Numbered from the stretch's first letter, positions 8,495-15,476 are shown. The stretch: DNA of 64,000 nt from Gemmatimonadales bacterium (GCA_020633775.1 JACKDA010000002.1:1-64000), one strand, 5' to 3'. Notes: generated by a model from the sequence alone, not told the origin. Numbers and translations: made by a program.

Positions 8495-9014
8495 CGGGAG
8501 CCCCCTGGGTGCCGAATAGAACCGGGACGAGGTCACTGAGACGCTCAATGGCATCTCCCATAAGAATCGCGTGGACTCTACCACGCTTTTGGACAATGAC
8601 GACTGGCTGGGACCACCCGGCCCGACGTGACTCGTTGAGCCACCTACCTCCAACGTCTTCCACGAGCTCGAACTCGATACCGAACCCCGATCGAATACTG
8701 CGCACGATGGAGTCAGACCCGAGTGGGAGAACGCTAACACCTTGAACGCGCACTCCGCCTTCTCGCACCAATCGGTTTAGAACCGAGAAGCCGTCAGCCG
8801 TGATAGTACAAGTGGCAGGATTGAACACGACCACAACTTGGGTTCCAGTACCAGCCAGAAGGGGTGAGTCACGCATTCGTGTTTGGTCGGACACTTCTGC
8901 AGGCGGTGACGAGCACGCCAGCATGCATCCTGCAAACAAGGCGCGGACTAGACGTGAACTGCGTGCCGCAATCAACCACACGCGTGGCACTGGCGCCTCA
9001 AGCGAGCCCGGCAT
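8469..9014 (-). CDS. Redoxin-like lipoprotein with a single cysteine in the active-site position
   Basis: A 181-residue protein. The N-terminus contains a lipoprotein signal (RLVRALFAGCMLACSSPP) with two candidate lipobox cysteines. The following domain has a thioredoxin/TlpA-like strand order: VVVVFNPATCTITADGFSVLNRLVREGG, then VRVQGVSVLPLG, then a putative cis-Pro strand WSQPVVIVQKRGRV. Where TlpA proteins carry CxxC after the first strand, this one has ATCTIT, so only one Cys. It may act as a monothiol partner, chaperone or degenerate redoxin. It lies 15 bases after the second peptide gene and overlaps the propeller gene. The ATG at 9014 has no clear ribosome site. Confidence 0.6.
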   Translation of the reverse strand: MPGSLEAPVPRVWLIAARSSRLVRALFAGCMLACSSPPAEVSDQTRMRDSPLLAGTGTQVVVVFNPATCTITADGFSVLNRLVREGGVRVQGVSVLPLGSDSIVRSIRSGFGIEFELVEDVGGRWLNESRRAGWSQPVVIVQKRGRVHAILMGDAIERLSDLVPVLFGTQGAPDALASRPL

Positions 9015-9029
9015 CAAGTATGCGGCGCG

Positions 9030-9257
9030 TCAGGGGATAATTGGCTGGTAGCACGTATACACAACTCCAGCGCCGCCCGGATTGAGGTGGACCTCGGCGC
9101 AGACCTGAGTTTGACGGTTCGGACATGAAGTCAAGGTCGAACACACTGTGTCCTCATCCGTGAACTCAACGGCTGTGGCGGAAACAGGCCGAGAAACGAA
9201 CGACACGATTCCGAGCCCAAACAGCATGGATCCCAAGAGCAGCAGCCTGCGAGACAT
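9030..9257 (-). CDS. Small secreted four-cysteine peptide (paralog 2)
   Basis: A 75-residue peptide: signal MSRRLLLLGSMLFGLGIVSF ending near SATA (about residue 29), then an acidic stretch VEFTDED and the cysteine core. Cysteines 39, 45, 53 and 69 have exactly the same spacing as paralog 1 (C-x5-C-x7-C-x15-C). The tail GGAGVVYTCYQPIIP is nearly identical to paralog 1, while the signal peptide has diverged. This indicates selection on the mature part. The ATG at 9257 has GGAGG five bases upstream. It lies 75 bases after paralog 3 and 15 before the redoxin-like gene. Confidence 0.75.
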   Translation of the reverse strand: MSRRLLLLGSMLFGLGIVSFVSRPVSATAVEFTDEDTVCSTLTSCPNRQTQVCAEVHLNPGGAGVVYTCYQPIIP

Positions 9258-9332
9258 TGGACCTCCGATGGGAAGCGTGGTCGGGTAGTTGGAGCGTGGC
9301 GCTGGAGTTCGCAAGCACAACCGAACGCACCA

Positions 9333-9557
9333 CTACGGAATGAGGCGCTGGTAGCAGTTGTACGCGATAGTTCCTTCGCCAGGTTCCGGAACTGGAACCG
9401 TAACAACAGCGCAGACCTGAGCCCCGAGGTTGGGGCATTCCGTCTGCTGACATACAGTCGAGTCTGTCTGTGTTACGACTTCTGCTTGGGCAGGGAATGC
9501 ACTGGCTCCAGCGGCCATCGCAGCTACAGTCAGGACCAACCCGAAGAGTTTCCGCAC
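9333..9557 (-). CDS. Small secreted four-cysteine peptide (paralog 3)
   Basis: A 74-residue peptide, first gene of the operon. The signal VRKLFGLVLTVAAMAAGASA ends at FPAQA (about residue 25). The mature part has cysteines 36, 41, 49 and 68 in the pattern C-x4-C-x7-C-x18-C, with TVC, CPN, VCAVV, and terminal CYQRLIP. It is the most divergent of the three: it has a one-residue shorter first loop and a longer PVPEPGEG loop. I chose GTG at 9557 because GGAGG precedes it by five bases; an ATG at 9590 is in frame but has no ribosome site. Confidence 0.7.
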   Translation of the reverse strand: MRKLFGLVLTVAAMAAGASAFPAQAEVVTQTDSTVCQQTECPNLGAQVCAVVTVPVPEPGEGTIAYNCYQRLIP

Positions 9558-9846
9558 TTTGTCCTCCAGATAGAGTGTCTGATCGATCAACTGTGTGAGC
9601 CCCGAGGGACTACCATCGATAGCGTGGTACGCCGATGGCCCTTCGTGGTAGGTAAAGATCGTACAAACCTGCGACTTTCAACGCTACGATCGCCTCGCCA
9701 GCTCGCCTACCTTGCTGAAGAGTGGCGAGGCTCAGCGAAGCGTCCGCGCGTCTCTCCAAAAGTGCAGACGTGCCGAACAACTGGAACTGTGACTGTTGCT
9801 AGGTTTGTCTTCGTCCACGTCTTCTGCGGCGCGAGCGCGACGAGGA
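9558..9846. other. Upstream region of the peptide operon
   Basis: A 289-base non-coding gap between the response-regulator stop and the first peptide gene. It must hold the promoter for the minus-strand peptide operon. The only clear signal I can name is the 21-bp element at 9785-9805, which is shared with the DNA upstream of the two-component cassette. I do not see convincing -35/-10 boxes or a terminator. Confidence 0.5.
9785..9805. promoter_or_regulatory. 21-bp shared element, copy A
   Basis: Plus-strand AACTGTGACT, then GTT, then GCTAGGTT. It matches the element at 12255-12275 at 19 of 21 positions; only two adjacent middle bases differ (GT versus TG). The copies are in the same orientation. 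This one lies between the response-regulator stop (9847) and the peptide operon; the other lies upstream of the sensor cassette. It could be a common regulator-binding site or a direct repeat bounding the cassette. Confidence 0.5.
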
Positions 9847-10536
9847 TCACCCGCCCACGCCCTCTCTCCCACCCCGGAGCGCCTCCTCCAGCGCAACCCG
9901 CTGCTCCGCCACCCACCTGAGGAGCACATGGAGCTTGCGGACGCCGAGTTGCTTCCTGGCCTCAGCGAGGTGGAAATCGACGCCTCGCTTGCCGAGTCCC
10001 ATCTCCTCGGCGACCTGCGCGCGAGTGTAGCCATCGTGCATCAGCAGGAGCACTCGGATCTGGCGCGGCCGGAGCACGACCCCATCAATCGGGACCGACG
10101 CCCGACTGAGCTTGGCGGCAGGCTTCTGGTTGGGAGGGGCCGATCCGAACCGGCGGCCCTGCAGGGCCGCTTCGATCGCGAGGCGCAGCTGCTGCGTCCC
10201 GACTCCCTTGAGTAGAAACGCGTCCGCACCGGCATTGAATGCGGCCCGTTCGAACGCGGCGGACTCGTGCGCCGTGAGGACGATGATTCTGGGCGCGATC
10301 AGTCCGCGGTCGACTGCGTGCTTGATCACGGGGAGAGAGCTGGTTCCACCAAACGTGACATCCAACACGACCACCTGCGGGCGGGTACGCGCAATCGTCC
10401 CCACGAGATTCTCGAGGATATCAACCACACCGACGATATCGAAGTACGGTCGGAGACACTCCGCGATCCCTTCGGCAACGACCTTGTGGTCATCCGCCAC
10501 CAAGACCGTGGCGCGGGGGGATGACGGTGACCTCAT
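9847..10536 (-). CDS. NarL/LuxR-family response regulator
   Basis: A 229-residue two-component response regulator. The receiver domain (residues 10-125) has the acidic pair Asp15-Asp16 and the phospho-acceptor Asp59 in VVVLDVTFGG, plus a FLLKG lysine. A LuxR-type HTH follows (about 155-215) with RPRQIRVLLLMHDGYTRAQVAEEMGLGKRGVDFHLAEARKQLG split over its helices; the first position of the usual LTxRE motif is degenerate (LRPRQ). It overlaps the kinase gene by ATGA (10533-10536), so the two are certainly coupled. Likely targets include its own cassette, given the dyad at 12236-12269, and perhaps the peptide operon. Confidence 0.9.
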   Translation of the reverse strand: MRSPSSPRATVLVADDHKVVAEGIAECLRPYFDIVGVVDILENLVGTIARTRPQVVVLDVTFGGTSSLPVIKHAVDRGLIAPRIIVLTAHESAAFERAAFNAGADAFLLKGVGTQQLRLAIEAALQGRRFGSAPPNQKPAAKLSRASVPIDGVVLRPRQIRVLLLMHDGYTRAQVAEEMGLGKRGVDFHLAEARKQLGVRKLHVLLRWVAEQRVALEEALRGGREGVGG

Positions 10537-11249
10537 CTCCGTGGCACCGTCGCGACCACGGTCGTTCCCGCCTCTTCGGCGCTATCGATCCGCAGCCGAC
10601 CACCAAGCATTTCGACCCGTTCGTGCATGCCGCGGAGGCCGAACGCGCGTCGACGATCGACCGCGGCAGCGATCCCCGGTCCGTCATCCCGCACGATGAG
10701 CTCCGCCTGCCGCGCCGACACTTGGAGGACCAGCTCCACATGTGCCGAGGCGGCATGCTTCACCACATTGGTGATCGCCTCCTGTGCGACCCGGTAGAGG
10801 GCCACGGCCACCTCCCGCTCCAGTCCGCTCTCCGGGGGCACGTCGCTTGACACAGTCCACTGCCCATCACTGAGCTGTCGTCCGGCGAGATCCCTTAGTG
10901 CTTCCGCGAGGTTCATCTGGTCAATCGCTGGAGGGTGGAGGTCATGCGCGAGCGACCGCAGGTCGGCGAGTACCGTCTCGAGGGTGGCGTCGGCTGTCTC
11001 GACCCGACCAGACTGGGATTGGAGGCGCACCGACCAGAGTCGCTGGACGATGTCGTCGTGCAGCTCGCGCGCGATCCGACCCCGTTCGGCTTCCTGGGCG
11101 CCGAGCAGCTGATGGCCGAACGCCCGGGCCTGCCGAACGGCCTGCCGCTGATGCCACAGAAACGCAGCAGCGACTACGACGATCAGCGCGCTCACGGACA
11201 GCGCGCTGAGGGTCAGGACCCAGACGAGGAGGGACGGCGTGGAATCCAC
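10533..11249 (-). CDS. NarL-partner sensor histidine kinase (HisKA_3 type)
   Basis: About 238 residues. One N-terminal membrane helix (LLVWVLTLSALSVSALIVVVAAAFLW), then the HisKA_3 dimerisation helix with phospho-acceptor His64 in RIARELHDDIVQRLWS, and an HATPase_c domain with VAQEAITNVVKHA, RDDGPGI and FGLRGMHERV. It lacks its own sensory domain. The seven-helix protein encoded upstream and overlapping by 37 bases probably supplies sensing. GTG at 11249 is my best start, chosen because the membrane helix follows it; no good ribosome site is visible. Confidence 0.85.
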   Translation of the reverse strand: MDSTPSLLVWVLTLSALSVSALIVVVAAAFLWHQRQAVRQARAFGHQLLGAQEAERGRIARELHDDIVQRLWSVRLQSQSGRVETADATLETVLADLRSLAHDLHPPAIDQMNLAEALRDLAGRQLSDGQWTVSSDVPPESGLEREVAVALYRVAQEAITNVVKHAASAHVELVLQVSARQAELIVRDDGPGIAAAVDRRRAFGLRGMHERVEMLGGRLRIDSAEEAGTTVVATVPRR

Positions 11250-11875
11250 AGGAGTGCCAGGGTGTACGGGGTCATGGCAACAATACTGAAGACGGAAGTG
11301 GCCCGGTACAGGGTACGCGCCAGGTCTCGGTCGCTGAGGGCCACGACGGCCGCCACCGGATCGAGCACCGCCGTGGGGGCATGCACGAGCAGGACCCCCA
11401 GGCCGACCATCACGGCCGGGTCGCGGAGCGGTCTCGTTGCGAGCTGGCCCAGGCGGACCACGATGAGGACCGCGCCACCGCCGGTCATCAGCAGATGCAT
11501 CAGGGGCTTTGCGACCAGCGAATAGTCCCTCGTGACTCCTGCCACCACCGTGATCACGAGCCAGGCGACCACATATAGCAGCGCAGCCCCTCGGAATCCC
11601 CGCGCCCATCGATGGTCTCGGGCGAGCTCCCCGAGGACGATCAAGCCGGCGCCGCAGTAGATCGGCAGGGTCAGGTGCGCGAAGGCGGCGTTAGGGATGC
11701 CTCGAAGCCCGAGGGTCATCATGGAGATGTTGAGCGTCAAGGCCAGGGCGAGAAAGCCCACAAACCCACGCCAGGGGGCCGGAAGGCCCCTCAGCCGACC
11801 CAACCCGGCGATGACAGGCATCGCCGGGGCCAACGCTGCCACGAACAGGACTGCTCTGGGGATCGAAAGGCTCAC
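11213..11875 (-). CDS. Seven-helix membrane protein, putative sensor
   Basis: About 220 residues with seven hydrophobic segments, for example AVLFVAALAPAMPVIAGLG, FVGFLALALTLNISMMTLG, LTLPIYCGAGLIVLGEL, GAALLYVVAWLVITVVAGV, LMHLLMTGGGAVLIVVRLG, VMVGLGVLLVHAPTAVL and SVFSIVAMTPYTLALLW. This layout resembles the membrane sensing modules that precede HisKA_3 kinases, here split into a separate gene. GTG at 11875 forms a GTGA overlap with the upstream gene stop, which decides the start. Sensing role is inferred from position only. Confidence 0.65.
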   Translation of the reverse strand: MSLSIPRAVLFVAALAPAMPVIAGLGRLRGLPAPWRGFVGFLALALTLNISMMTLGLRGIPNAAFAHLTLPIYCGAGLIVLGELARDHRWARGFRGAALLYVVAWLVITVVAGVTRDYSLVAKPLMHLLMTGGGAVLIVVRLGQLATRPLRDPAVMVGLGVLLVHAPTAVLDPVAAVVALSDRDLARTLYRATSVFSIVAMTPYTLALLWIPRRPSSSGS

Positions 11876-12183
11876 GGCGCTCGAGTCAGGGGGCTGTCGG
11901 AGTCGCACTCGGGTGGACAGGGCCAGGCATAGTCCAGAATGATCCCGGAGGTCATGTCCTTCCCTGCGTCGTCTGTTGCCAGAAGGATGATGGTCGGGAG
12001 GTCTTCGTCGTTCACCCCGAGGTACAGACGGACCCTGCCCGCTCCCGCCTGGTCACAGAGCTCGCGAATGAGGTCCGAAGGATAGCTCCACGCCAGGATG
12101 GAGAGCAGGTCGGCCTGGCGAGCCCGCTCCACAAAACGGGTGGCGTCCTGCAGGGAGATGGGGCCAGGGGGCTGGGTCGGCAT
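11872..12183 (-). CDS. 103-residue protein heading the two-component cassette, unknown
   Basis: A small soluble protein with an N-terminal helical half (SLQDATRFVERARQADLLSILAWSYPSDLIRELCDQAG) and a beta-like C-terminal half (RVRLYLGVNDEDLPTIILLATDD, GKDMTSGIILDYAWPCPPECD). It ends with a CPPEC motif that could bind metal or form a disulfide. No signal peptide. ATG at 12183 has GGAG about six bases upstream. It is the first gene of the cassette and overlaps the membrane protein by GTGA. Not recognised. Confidence 0.65.
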   Translation of the reverse strand: MPTQPPGPISLQDATRFVERARQADLLSILAWSYPSDLIRELCDQAGAGRVRLYLGVNDEDLPTIILLATDDAGKDMTSGIILDYAWPCPPECDSDSPLTRAP

Positions 12184-12235
12184 CGGAGTCTCCGGTCGAG
12201 TGAGGTTGATCCTGCACGGTGAGCGGAGTTATCGC

Positions 12236-12269
12236 GCACAAGTCATAGTGGCTCAACTGTGACTTGTGC
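12236..12269. promoter_or_regulatory. 10-bp inverted repeat upstream of the two-component cassette
   Basis: GCACAAGTCA (12236-12245) and TGACTTGTGC (12260-12269) are perfect complements separated by 14 bases. It lies 53-86 bases upstream of the first gene of the cassette (minus strand), a normal distance for an operator. The right arm overlaps the 21-bp shared element (12255-12275). A site for the cassette's own LuxR-type regulator is the simplest reading. Confidence 0.55.
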
Positions 12270-12275
12270 TAGGTT
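12255..12275. promoter_or_regulatory. 21-bp shared element, copy B
   Basis: Plus-strand AACTGTGACT, then TGT, then GCTAGGTT: 19 of 21 bases identical to 9785-9805, same orientation. It contains the right arm of the dyad at 12236-12269. Confidence 0.5.
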
Positions 12276-12401
12276 GCAGAAGTGCACACGCGAGTGTGCT
12301 CCAGCAGTGATGGACCAGATTGAGCGCTCAGCAGCGAGTCGCGCTGTGGGAAGTCACCCCCAGCCGTGTCCGGACACGGCTGGAGGCGACCGGGGTCCTG
12401 A

Positions 12402-13142
12402 TCAGCTCGCACGTCGCTCCTCCGCATCGACGGCGGGAGTCGGGGGGAGCAGCCGATCGGTCGTCACGCTGCCCTCGGGATCGGGGACGGCCGAGCGGGA
12501 GCGACTGGCCCGCGTCGGACCCTCGAGGGTGCGAATCCGCTCCCAGGTGTCGCGCAGCCCGGGCTCCTGCCGCAGGCGGGGCCGCTGCAGGCCATCGAGC
12601 AGCCGCACCTGCTCGGTGAGGGCGTCGCCGAGCTCGCGCAGCTCCCCGCGCGCCACCATGTGGCTCCGGCGGCTGGTGGTCGCCACCTCGCCGACCTGCT
12701 CGAGTTCGCCGAGCGCGACGCGGAGATCGTCCAGCAGCGTCTCGCCCAACCCGACGGCGATCAGCCGCTCGCGCGCCCCCTCGCCCGCGGCGTGCATCGC
12801 CCGCGCTGCCGCGATGAAGGCGAGGTACGGGGCGTTCCCGCGCGGGACCCGGAACCCGCCCGGCACCGCAAGCTCCTCCTTGAACGCGACCTCCGCGGTG
12901 GCGCCAAGATGCCGGAGATGGTCGGCGTGGATCCGGGCGCGGAGCTCGCGGCGGGCCCGCGACGCGGTCGCCCGGTCGGCGCGACCCTGACGCTCGGTCA
13001 GGGCGAGGGTGTCGGCGCGTGACAGCAACTCCTCCAGACGCGAGACCACGCCACTCCAGCTCGCGTCGGTCGACGGGTAGGCCCGCGCGAACTCCAGCGC
13101 GCGGCGAGCCATCGTCAGTTTCCTGCGGATCAAGCGGTCCAT
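12402..13142 (-). CDS. Helical protein of unknown function, 246 residues
   Basis: Opens MDRLIRRKLTMARRALEFARAYPS and is predicted almost entirely helical, with Arg/Glu-rich heptad-like stretches (RLEELLSRADTLALTERQGRADRATASRARRELRAR is one, about residues 35-70) and a Pro/Arg tail. No signal peptide or membrane segment, so probably cytosolic. I chose ATG at 13142 because GAGGTG lies just upstream; a second ATG ten codons later is possible. The low-GC spot AACTGTAAATATTT around 13395 could hold its promoter. Not recognised. Confidence 0.55.
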   Translation of the reverse strand: MDRLIRRKLTMARRALEFARAYPSTDASWSGVVSRLEELLSRADTLALTERQGRADRATASRARRELRARIHADHLRHLGATAEVAFKEELAVPGGFRVPRGNAPYLAFIAAARAMHAAGEGARERLIAVGLGETLLDDLRVALGELEQVGEVATTSRRSHMVARGELRELGDALTEQVRLLDGLQRPRLRQEPGLRDTWERIRTLEGPTRASRSRSAVPDPEGSVTTDRLLPPTPAVDAEERRAS

Positions 13143-13456
13143 GATGCACCTCACGACGGTGATCCACGATCGGCATGGATCGGTGACGAACCCGTGAACG
13201 TCGGTCGCCGTCCGATCGCCGGCGGCCGACACCCCTATGCACATGGATCGTGCCAGAATCCCGTTCGTGGGCCGAACACGCCGAAGATGGTTCCAGCAAT
13301 CGTGCAACTCGTTGCGCGGCAACACCCGGTCCGGCTCGGCACCACGGAATGACGGGCACGCGCGCCACGCGTCGGGAAGGGGCGCCAAAGCAGAACTGTA
13401 AATATTTCGGGGAAAAGTGTCCGGCCACGAAGACAGGGGATGCCGGTTCGCCGCCG
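13143..13456. other. Non-coding region left of the minisatellite
   Basis: No defensible gene. It carries an AT-rich island (about 13393-13420, CTGTAAATATTTCGGGG) in otherwise GC-rich DNA. This is a plausible promoter zone for the minus-strand gene at 12402-13142. Confidence 0.4.
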
Positions 13457-13813
13457 CGCATGACCGCGTCGCAGGTGTGCATGACACTGTCGCCGGGACG
13501 CGTGGCCCCGTCGCGGGCGCGCGTGACGCTGTCGCAGAGACGCATGCCACCGTCGCAAGGACGCATGCCACCGTCGCAGGCACGCGTGACCCCGTCGCAG
13601 GCGCGCGTGACGCTGTCGCAGGCACGCGTGACCCCGTCGCAGGCGCGCGTGTCGCCGTCGCAGGCACGCGTGACGCTGTCGCAGGGACGCATGACCCCGT
13701 CGCAGGCGCGCGTGACCCCGTCGCAGGCGCGTGTGACCTCGTCGCAGGGACGCATGACCCCGTCGCAGACGCGCGTGACTTCGTCGCAGGGACGCATGTC
13801 CCGGTCGCTGGGA
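13457..13813. repeat. 17-copy, 21-bp tandem repeat (minisatellite)
   Basis: Seventeen head-to-tail units of 21 bp with consensus CGCRTGACCCCG followed by TCGCAGGSR, diverging mostly at the edges. Since 21 is a multiple of three and the unit has no stop codon in most frames, it reads as a heptapeptide repeat in several frames (for instance VTPSQAR on the plus strand). The plus-strand frame is continuous with the secreted-protein gene at 13922. There is no spacer diversity, so it is not CRISPR. It lies between two divergently oriented genes. Confidence 0.9.
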
Positions 13814-13921
13814 CGCTCGGCGGCCGCGCGGGCGCGACCGGTCCCGGCATCGGCCCCCGCCCCCGCGCACCGGGACGTAGATTCCGAACATCCCCAGTCC
13901 CGGCGACCGACGGGAGGACCG

Positions 13922-14518
13922 ATGCGACGCCCCACGCACACCCTGGTCGGGATCATCCTCGGCGCACTCGCCCCTGGCCTGCCCCTCAGCGCCCAGGCGC
14001 TCCCCGACTCGACCCAGACCTGGCTCGTCGGTCGGCACGAGACCGCCCGGGTGATCCTCGAACCGCTGCCGATCGCGGCGGACCTGGCCCGCGCGGCGGA
14101 CCGTTCCAGGCCGACCGACGAGAGGATCGACCACCCGGTCGCGCACCTGGTCACCGACCTCCCCGTCCACCTGGGCGAGGGGTTGCTGGCGCCGGGGAGC
14201 TACGTGGTCCGGGTCCGCGTCGAGGGCACGACGCCGATACTCGACGTGCAACCGAGCGACGGACCGGGGGCGGTCCGCTCCCCCGGCGACAGCGCCGTGA
14301 CTGCAATGCAGTTCCCGGGCGCGCGGTCAGCCCGGCGCGGCGCCGAGCCCGTGATCCGGATCGAGACGCTGCGACTCGATACCGACACGCTCAGCTTCGT
14401 CGATCGTTCGACCCCGCAGATGTCGATCACCGAGATCCGGATGCAGCCCGCCACCACCTCGGAGCTGGTGGTGATCCTCGGTCGCTGGTCGTGGCGGGTC
14501 CCGATCCGGGCGAGGTGA
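13922..14518 (+). CDS. Secreted protein of unknown function
   Basis: A 198-residue protein with a clear Sec signal (MRRPTHTLVGIILGALAPGLPLSAQA, cleavage near residue 26). The mature part begins with a degenerate polar segment and then contains beta strands: LVTDLPVHLGEGLLAPGSYVVRVRVEGTTPILDVQPSD and SELVVILGRWSWRVPIRAR, split by a polar loop. The phrase LLAPGSYVVRV resembles small periplasmic proteins of unknown role. ATG at 13922 has GGGAGG eight bases upstream. The same frame remains open upstream through the minisatellite, but the ribosome site and signal peptide argue for the short form. Confidence 0.65.
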   Translation: MRRPTHTLVGIILGALAPGLPLSAQALPDSTQTWLVGRHETARVILEPLPIAADLARAADRSRPTDERIDHPVAHLVTDLPVHLGEGLLAPGSYVVRVRVEGTTPILDVQPSDGPGAVRSPGDSAVTAMQFPGARSARRGAEPVIRIETLRLDTDTLSFVDRSTPQMSITEIRMQPATTSELVVILGRWSWRVPIRAR

Positions 14519-14530
14519 CCGGGCCGGGCG

Positions 14531-14947
14531 TCACCCCTCTCCCCGCCCCGCCTCCACGTGCCGACGGAAGTTGTCGAGGATCGCCTGCCAGCCCTGCCGC
14601 TGCTGCTCGACCGGATGGACCGTCTCGGCGTCAAAGGTCACCCGGACCTGGATCCCGCCCGTGGTGGGCGCGAACTCGATCCGCGCCATCCGGTCGCCGA
14701 AGCGGTACTCGATCAGCTCGTGCTCGACGATCGTGGTGTAGGTCCCCGCGAAGTCGAACCCCATGCTGCCGTCGCGCGCCTCCATCCGCGAGGTGAACGT
14801 CCCGCCGACCCGGAAGTCGACCGACGCGGACGGCGTGTGCCAGTCGTCCGACGCCGCGTTCCACTGGGTGATGTCCTCCGGCGCGGAGTAGGCGCGCCAG
14901 ACCTCGGCGAGCGGAGCGGCCACGACGGTGTCGACGGTGATCTGCAT
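14531..14947 (-). CDS. SRPBCC/AHSA1-family protein
   Basis: A 138-residue START-like (Bet v1 fold) protein of the Aha1-homolog (AHSA1) group. Typical sequence features are visible: MQITVDTVVAAPLAEVWRAYS, PEDITQWNAASDDWHTP, DFRVGGTFTSRMEARDGS, EYRFGDRMARIEF and the C-terminal GWQAILDNFRRHVE. Such proteins bind hydrophobic ligands and are often encoded near ArsR regulators, but none is present here. ATG at 14947 begins the family's usual first strand; ATG at 14974 is an alternative. It converges with the plus-strand gene ending at 14518. Confidence 0.85.
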   Translation of the reverse strand: MQITVDTVVAAPLAEVWRAYSAPEDITQWNAASDDWHTPSASVDFRVGGTFTSRMEARDGSMGFDFAGTYTTIVEHELIEYRFGDRMARIEFAPTTGGIQVRVTFDAETVHPVEQQRQGWQAILDNFRRHVEAGRGEG

Positions 14948-14978
14948 GGGGGGATCCGATGGAAGGAGGTTCATGAAC

Positions 14979-15476
14979 TCAGGACGACACCCGGGCTGGT
15001 CGCTTCCGTCGCGCCTTCTTGGGCCGGACAATGACATCGACCTCGCGACCCAGCAGGTCGAGCAGGGCGAGAAGCTGACCGAGCGACTTGTGCCCGGGCT
15101 CCGGGTCGAGCAGACGATACAACTGGGTCGGCGAGGTGCCAAGATGTCGCGCAAGCTCGCGCTTGCCGAGTGGGGAGTCGGTCACCCCCTTGCGGGCCTC
15201 GACCGACAGCTTGTGCAGGAAGAGGTCGCGAAGGTACTCGGGCTCCTGGGCGATCTCCCGCACCGAGTCGACATGCATCGACTCCTCGACCCCGGAGCGC
15301 AGCCGGTACGTGAATGCCTCGCGCCCCAACTCCGGATCGATGATCAGCTCCTCGATCGGGTCGTCACGGGTCGGCTCCACCGGGAGTCGCGAGTACGGCA
15401 CCTCATACGCCCGCCGACCCGCGCGCACCTCCACCGCCCGCTTGCGTGCATTCGCTGTCGCCTTCGTGATCTTCAT
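14979..15476 (-). CDS. HTH antitoxin-like partner of the DUF4160 protein
   Basis: A 165-residue protein. The N-terminal region (YEVPYSRLPVEP...ELGREAFTYRLRSGVEESMHVDSV) is a beta-rich domain I do not recognise. The C-terminal 75 residues carry an XRE-like HTH (LGKRELARHLGTSPTQLYRLLDP, then SLGQLLALLDLLG) and a basic tail (RPKKARRKRPARVSS). It overlaps the small DUF4160 gene by ATGA, an arrangement typical of type II toxin-antitoxin modules with the toxin-like gene first. Autoregulation through the inverted repeat at 15675-15692 is plausible. TA activity is inference. Confidence 0.7.
   Translation of the reverse strand: MKITKATANARKRAVEVRAGRRAYEVPYSRLPVEPTRDDPIEELIIDPELGREAFTYRLRSGVEESMHVDSVREIAQEPEYLRDLFLHKLSVEARKGVTDSPLGKRELARHLGTSPTQLYRLLDPEPGHKSLGQLLALLDLLGREVDVIVRPKKARRKRPARVSS

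Noticed and set aside
6064..9557. Assigning the peptides to the NVEALA family or another named peptide family
   Set aside because: The characteristic NVEALA leader motif and cysteine pattern are not present; only general similarity (small, secreted, cysteine-containing, near a propeller) holds.
9785..12275. Treating the 21-bp elements as attachment sites of an integrated element
   Set aside because: No integrase, recombinase or tRNA is seen nearby; kept as one of two hypotheses but not annotated as att.
13457..13813. Possible CRISPR array
   Set aside because: Units are contiguous 21-mers with no distinct spacers and no cas genes nearby; it is a tandem minisatellite.
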